In this document: positions 61,075 through 64,000 of the stretch, piece by piece
Layout: the number at the start of each line of letters is the position of its first letter
Numbering within the stretch: the stretch's first letter is position 1
Assembly: GCF_029269745.1 (NCBI RefSeq)
Contig: NZ_JARJHT010000001.1
Span: forward strand, 2,294,001 to 2,358,000
Direction of reading: 5' to 3'
DNA: 64,000 nt
Origin: Polluticoccus soli
GTDB lineage: Bacteria > Bacteroidota > Bacteroidia > Chitinophagales > Chitinophagaceae
Program-made: the position numbers and the translations under genes
The notes under the pieces: model-generated
The model's input: the letters and a program-made list of their open reading frames with translations, nothing else
Database searches by the model: none
What the model was told of the DNA's origin: nothing

Positions 61075-64000
61075 ATGAGTGGCAATTATTTGAAGCAATC
61101 TATATATCGTGTGCTTGTAGTTATGGCCGTGCTGGTATTGCCGGCTGTTGCGCACGCGCAACGTTTCCCCTTTTTTAATCTGAACGTGGAGAACGGCCTG
61201 ATACAATCGCAGGCCACCAGCATGGTGCAGGACAGATATGGTCACCTGTGGATAGGTACGCTGGGTGGACTCTCGCGTTACGATGGCAAAGGCTTCGTGA
61301 ATTACTCTGTGCGCGACGGGATGCTGAATAATACCGTGAATACCCTGGCGACGGACAAAGACGGAAATCTGTGGATAGGCGGGCCAAAGGGATTGAGCGA
61401 ATTCAATGGTAAGCGATTCAAGCATTATATTTTCGAGTCTCCTGATAATGTGGCCTCGTCAACAGTCAGCGAGATCAAGATATCCGACGATAATACAGTT
61501 TGGTTTCGGGCTGCCGGGAGGTTATACGGAATTATTAAAGGGAAAGTAAAGTACTTTCAGCTGCCCGACAGAAACGCTGCTACTACAGCCATACAGCCTG
61601 ATGGCAAAACGCTATGGGTTGCAAAATCACCGGGTGTTATTTACAGGTTGCTCAATAACAAATGGGACAGTACTGCCTTCGCTGAACCCGGTATGACCGT
61701 CCAGCCTACTGCATACGAGATATTCAGAGATAGCCATAAGCAAATATGGTTCACCACCAACGCAGGGTTGTATCAATTAAAGGGCGGACGTCCAGTAGTA
61801 GTTTCCTATCATGGAACACCCACATATTTTTTGCCGCCAGTAGGCTCGATAGCTGAATCACGCACCGGCGATCTGTGGCTTGGAACGAATTCGGGCGCCA
61901 TACGCATTAGAGATAGTGCAGTGCAGTTCTATAATAAACGTAACGGTTTAAGCGACAATTCTATTTCTGCTATTATGACCGATGCGGAAGGCAATGTTTG
62001 GCTGGCATCGGACGGACAGGGCGTGTTTCGCTTTTCCGGTAGTTTCTTTACTGTCCTGGACGAGGGTATGGGATTGCCGAGTGCACAGGTAATGAGCATA
62101 GCAGCTACCAGCAACGAGCGCCTTTATATTGGCACGTATGATGCGGGCTTGTTCCTTTATCAAAACGGCACGGTTTACGCTATTGAGCTGCCATTGAAAC
62201 CAGCACCCGCCATTACTGCCATCAAAACACGCCAGGGAAAGAAAGGAAGCGAACTGTGGTTTGGTACACGAGGGGCAGGGTTATGGAAATACAATGGAGC
62301 AACTTTCAGTTCGTTTGGCGTGCCTACATTACCGTCCAATTCCGTTACTGCATTATACACTGATACCGGCAACAGATTGTATATAGGTTTTGTCAACGGG
62401 GCCATGTTCTTCAATGGGGTGAACTTCTACAGCCTTGGGCTCCGGAATACGTCGGTTATGGATTTTAAACTGATAGGTGAAGACAGCCTGTTGCTGGCAA
62501 CCACCGATGGTATAAAACTCTGGCACGACAGCACGGTTACAGATTTTGTTACTAAAACGATTGCTGATAATGTAGCTGCACAATGCTTCGCTTTGCGCGG
62601 TGATGAGTTGTGGATAGGATCGAGCGATAACGGCATAGCTGTATACAACCTGAAGACAAAGAAAGCTTTCGTCATCAATAAGAACGATGGACTTCAATCT
62701 GATTTTATCTACAACATTGTTACCGACAACGACAACAACGTGTGGGTAGGTACCGGTTATGGTATCCATAAGATATCGATAAAACAGGGTAAACCCGTGA
62801 TATCCTTCTATGGTAAGAACCAGGGGGTAGCTGGTATGGAAAGTAACCACAATGCCGTGCAAAAGATGCCTGACGGCAGTATCTGGTTCGGTACTACCAA
62901 CGGCGCACTCCATTACAAACCACAATCAAGGATAATCACGCCAAGACCTCTGAGCGTAGTGCTACAATCGGTTAAGGTGTTTGGTGAGAACATCATTGAC
63001 AGCACCTACTACACGAGCAAGGATCATTGGTATGGAGTGCCACAGCGTTTAAGACTTCCACCAAATAAGAACAATGTCACCTTTACTTTCCAGGCCATAT
63101 CTATGAGTGGTCTCGAACAGGTGCGTTATCGTTATAAAATGGACGGACTGGATGCCCCGTGGTCTGAATGGTCGGCGGAGAATACGGTTACCTTCTCGGC
63201 GTTGCCTCCCGGCAACTATACCCTGCACGTGGCTGCAGTAGCCGGTGATAGTGAGATCAAAGAGTTGAAGTATTCCTTCGAGATCATCACGCCATTCCAT
63301 AAAACAGGGTGGTTCAAGTTGGCGGTATTAGTGGCCTGCATACTGCTGGGTGTGCTGATACAATATATAGTGAACAGACGTAAACAAAACAGGCTGGCAT
63401 TGATGGAAAGACTGCGTAGAGAAGAACAGGCAAAGGTCCGCCAGCGTACTGCTGAAGATTTTCACGATGAGATAGGGAATAAGCTTACCAGAATCAATGT
63501 ACTGACCAATGTGCTGCGCGAGAAGATCCCGAATCCAACTTCTGATACTAAGCGGATCCTGGAACAGATACAGGAAAATACCGGTCAGCTGTATAGTGGT
63601 ACACGTGATATTTTATGGTCGCTGAAACCAACGAACGATAACCTGTACGAAATACTGCACCGCGTCCGTGACTTTGGTGTTGAACTATTCCAGGACACAG
63701 ATATTGATTTCATCTTCATTGGCACTGACGAGCGTTGGAAGCGCTACAAGTTGCCACTGGACATGAGCCGCAACCTGATCATGATATTTAAAGAGGCGTT
63801 GAATAATGCCCTTAAATATTCGGACGCTAAGCAGGTGAAGCTAGAGGCCTTCCTCAAAGATGACAACGTATTGCAGATGGTGCTGACCGACAACGGCAAA
63901 GGTTTCGATATCCATAATTTCAAAAAGGGTCACGGTATCGACAACATGAAAGTGCGGGCCAAGCGTGTTCATGGTATCCTGTATATGGATTCGAGGCCGG
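61075..64000 (+). CDS. Beta-propeller sensor histidine kinase, HisKA_3 (NarX/DegS) type, cut by window end
   Basis: At least 975 codons are open from the ATG at 61075 and run off the window. Order: signal peptide (MAVLVLPAVAHAQ within the first 30 residues), a large periplasmic two-bladed set of Reg_prop repeats (SMVQDRYGHLWIGTLGGLSR; TLATDKDGNLWIGGPKGLS), a Y_Y_Y domain before the membrane (VRYRYKMDGLDAPWSEWS), one transmembrane helix (LAVLVACILLGVLIQYIV), a HisKA_3 dimerisation domain with phospho-acceptor His797 in DFHDEIGNKLT, and an HATPase with FKEALNNALKYS and DNGKGFD. Its regulator would be a NarL-type protein, not in this window. It is a different kinase class from the LytS-type sensor at 3.4-6.5 kb but has the same kind of input domain. 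Confidence 0.93.
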   Translation, partial: MSGNYLKQSIYRVLVVMAVLVLPAVAHAQRFPFFNLNVENGLIQSQATSMVQDRYGHLWIGTLGGLSRYDGKGFVNYSVRDGMLNNTVNTLATDKDGNLWIGGPKGLSEFNGKRFKHYIFESPDNVASSTVSEIKISDDNTVWFRAAGRLYGIIKGKVKYFQLPDRNAATTAIQPDGKTLWVAKSPGVIYRLLNNKWDSTAFAEPGMTVQPTAYEIFRDSHKQIWFTTNAGLYQLKGGRPVVVSYHGTPTYFLPPVGSIAESRTGDLWLGTNSGAIRIRDSAVQFYNKRNGLSDNSISAIMTDAEGNVWLASDGQGVFRFSGSFFTVLDEGMGLPSAQVMSIAATSNERLYIGTYDAGLFLYQNGTVYAIELPLKPAPAITAIKTRQGKKGSELWFGTRGAGLWKYNGATFSSFGVPTLPSNSVTALYTDTGNRLYIGFVNGAMFFNGVNFYSLGLRNTSVMDFKLIGEDSLLLATTDGIKLWHDSTVTDFVTKTIADNVAAQCFALRGDELWIGSSDNGIAVYNLKTKKAFVINKNDGLQSDFIYNIVTDNDNNVWVGTGYGIHKISIKQGKPVISFYGKNQGVAGMESNHNAVQKMPDGSIWFGTTNGALHYKPQSRIITPRPLSVVLQSVKVFGENIIDSTYYTSKDHWYGVPQRLRLPPNKNNVTFTFQAISMSGLEQVRYRYKMDGLDAPWSEWSAENTVTFSALPPGNYTLHVAAVAGDSEIKELKYSFEIITPFHKTGWFKLAVLVACILLGVLIQYIVNRRKQNRLALMERLRREEQAKVRQRTAEDFHDEIGNKLTRINVLTNVLREKIPNPTSDTKRILEQIQENTGQLYSGTRDILWSLKPTNDNLYEILHRVRDFGVELFQDTDIDFIFIGTDERWKRYKLPLDMSRNLIMIFKEALNNALKYSDAKQVKLEAFLKDDNVLQMVLTDNGKGFDIHNFKKGHGIDNMKVRAKRVHGILYMDSRP

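Noticed and set aside
1-64000. tRNA, rRNA, CRISPR arrays, insertion sequences or integrases
   Set aside because: I looked through the gaps between genes for cloverleaf-like sequence, regularly spaced repeats, transposase motifs and terminal inverted repeats and found none that hold up.

Overview
The window looks like a stretch of chromosome from a member of the Bacteroidota, probably near the Chitinophagaceae. This placement is inferred. It rests on promoters with the phylum's -7 element TAnnTTTG (often with a TTG or TTTG 19-20 bases upstream), TonB-dependent receptors with an N-terminal carboxypeptidase-regulatory-like domain, one-protein sensors joining a beta-propeller to a histidine kinase, many lipoproteins of unknown function, DUF1573 proteins, and few Shine-Dalgarno sequences. 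I see no rRNA, tRNA, CRISPR array, transposase or integrase. Most of the window reads as core chromosome with small lineage-specific genes in between.

Layout. 1-9.9 kb: the 5' part of leuS, a lipoprotein, a lone LutC-like protein, an overlapping LytS-type propeller kinase and LytTR regulator pair, a group III truncated haemoglobin followed by adenine deaminase, and a class I aminotransferase. 10-18.8 kb: a tandem DUF1573 pair, a Sua5/YrdC-type tRNA-modification gene followed by a CCA-adding-type nucleotidyltransferase, an AT-rich membrane protein, the UDP-glucose dehydrogenase and UDP-glucuronate decarboxylase pair that makes UDP-xylose, a lipoprotein and a class III aminotransferase. 18.9-23.5 kb: a TonB receptor and a repeat-rich lipoprotein, each with its own promoter carrying 11-bp tandem boxes that closely resemble Pho boxes. 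23.6-31.3 kb: a 30-residue membrane peptide, a macrodomain protein, an orphan terminase-small-subunit-like gene, an esterase, an RND pump and TolC pair without an adaptor gene, and Mn-type superoxide dismutase. 31.3-42.9 kb: a barrel protein, a seven-haem cytochrome with TPRs beside an FAD oxidoreductase, a nucleoid-associated protein, a small RRM protein, ACMSD, a thiolase, a Cys/Met-type PLP lyase, DinB and a 59-residue basic peptide. 42.9-54.7 kb: dnaK, a lipoprotein, a DciA-like protein, a cupin, smc with a TTG start, and hscA. 54.7-64 kb: two overlapping genes of unknown function, an outer-membrane barrel receptor, and a divergent propeller kinase cut by the window end.

The strongest unexplained signal is the matching pair of phased 11-bp repeat arrays upstream of the TonB receptor and of the lipoprotein. 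Each array ends four bases before the -7 element. This predicts that one OmpR/PhoB-type regulator activates both genes, probably in response to phosphate. Other signals worth checking are promoters that abut the start codon (predicted leaderless mRNAs), paired CACCC/GGGTG dyads in the divergent promoter next to the second propeller kinase, and three convergent gene pairs whose stop codons share one 4-bp palindrome.
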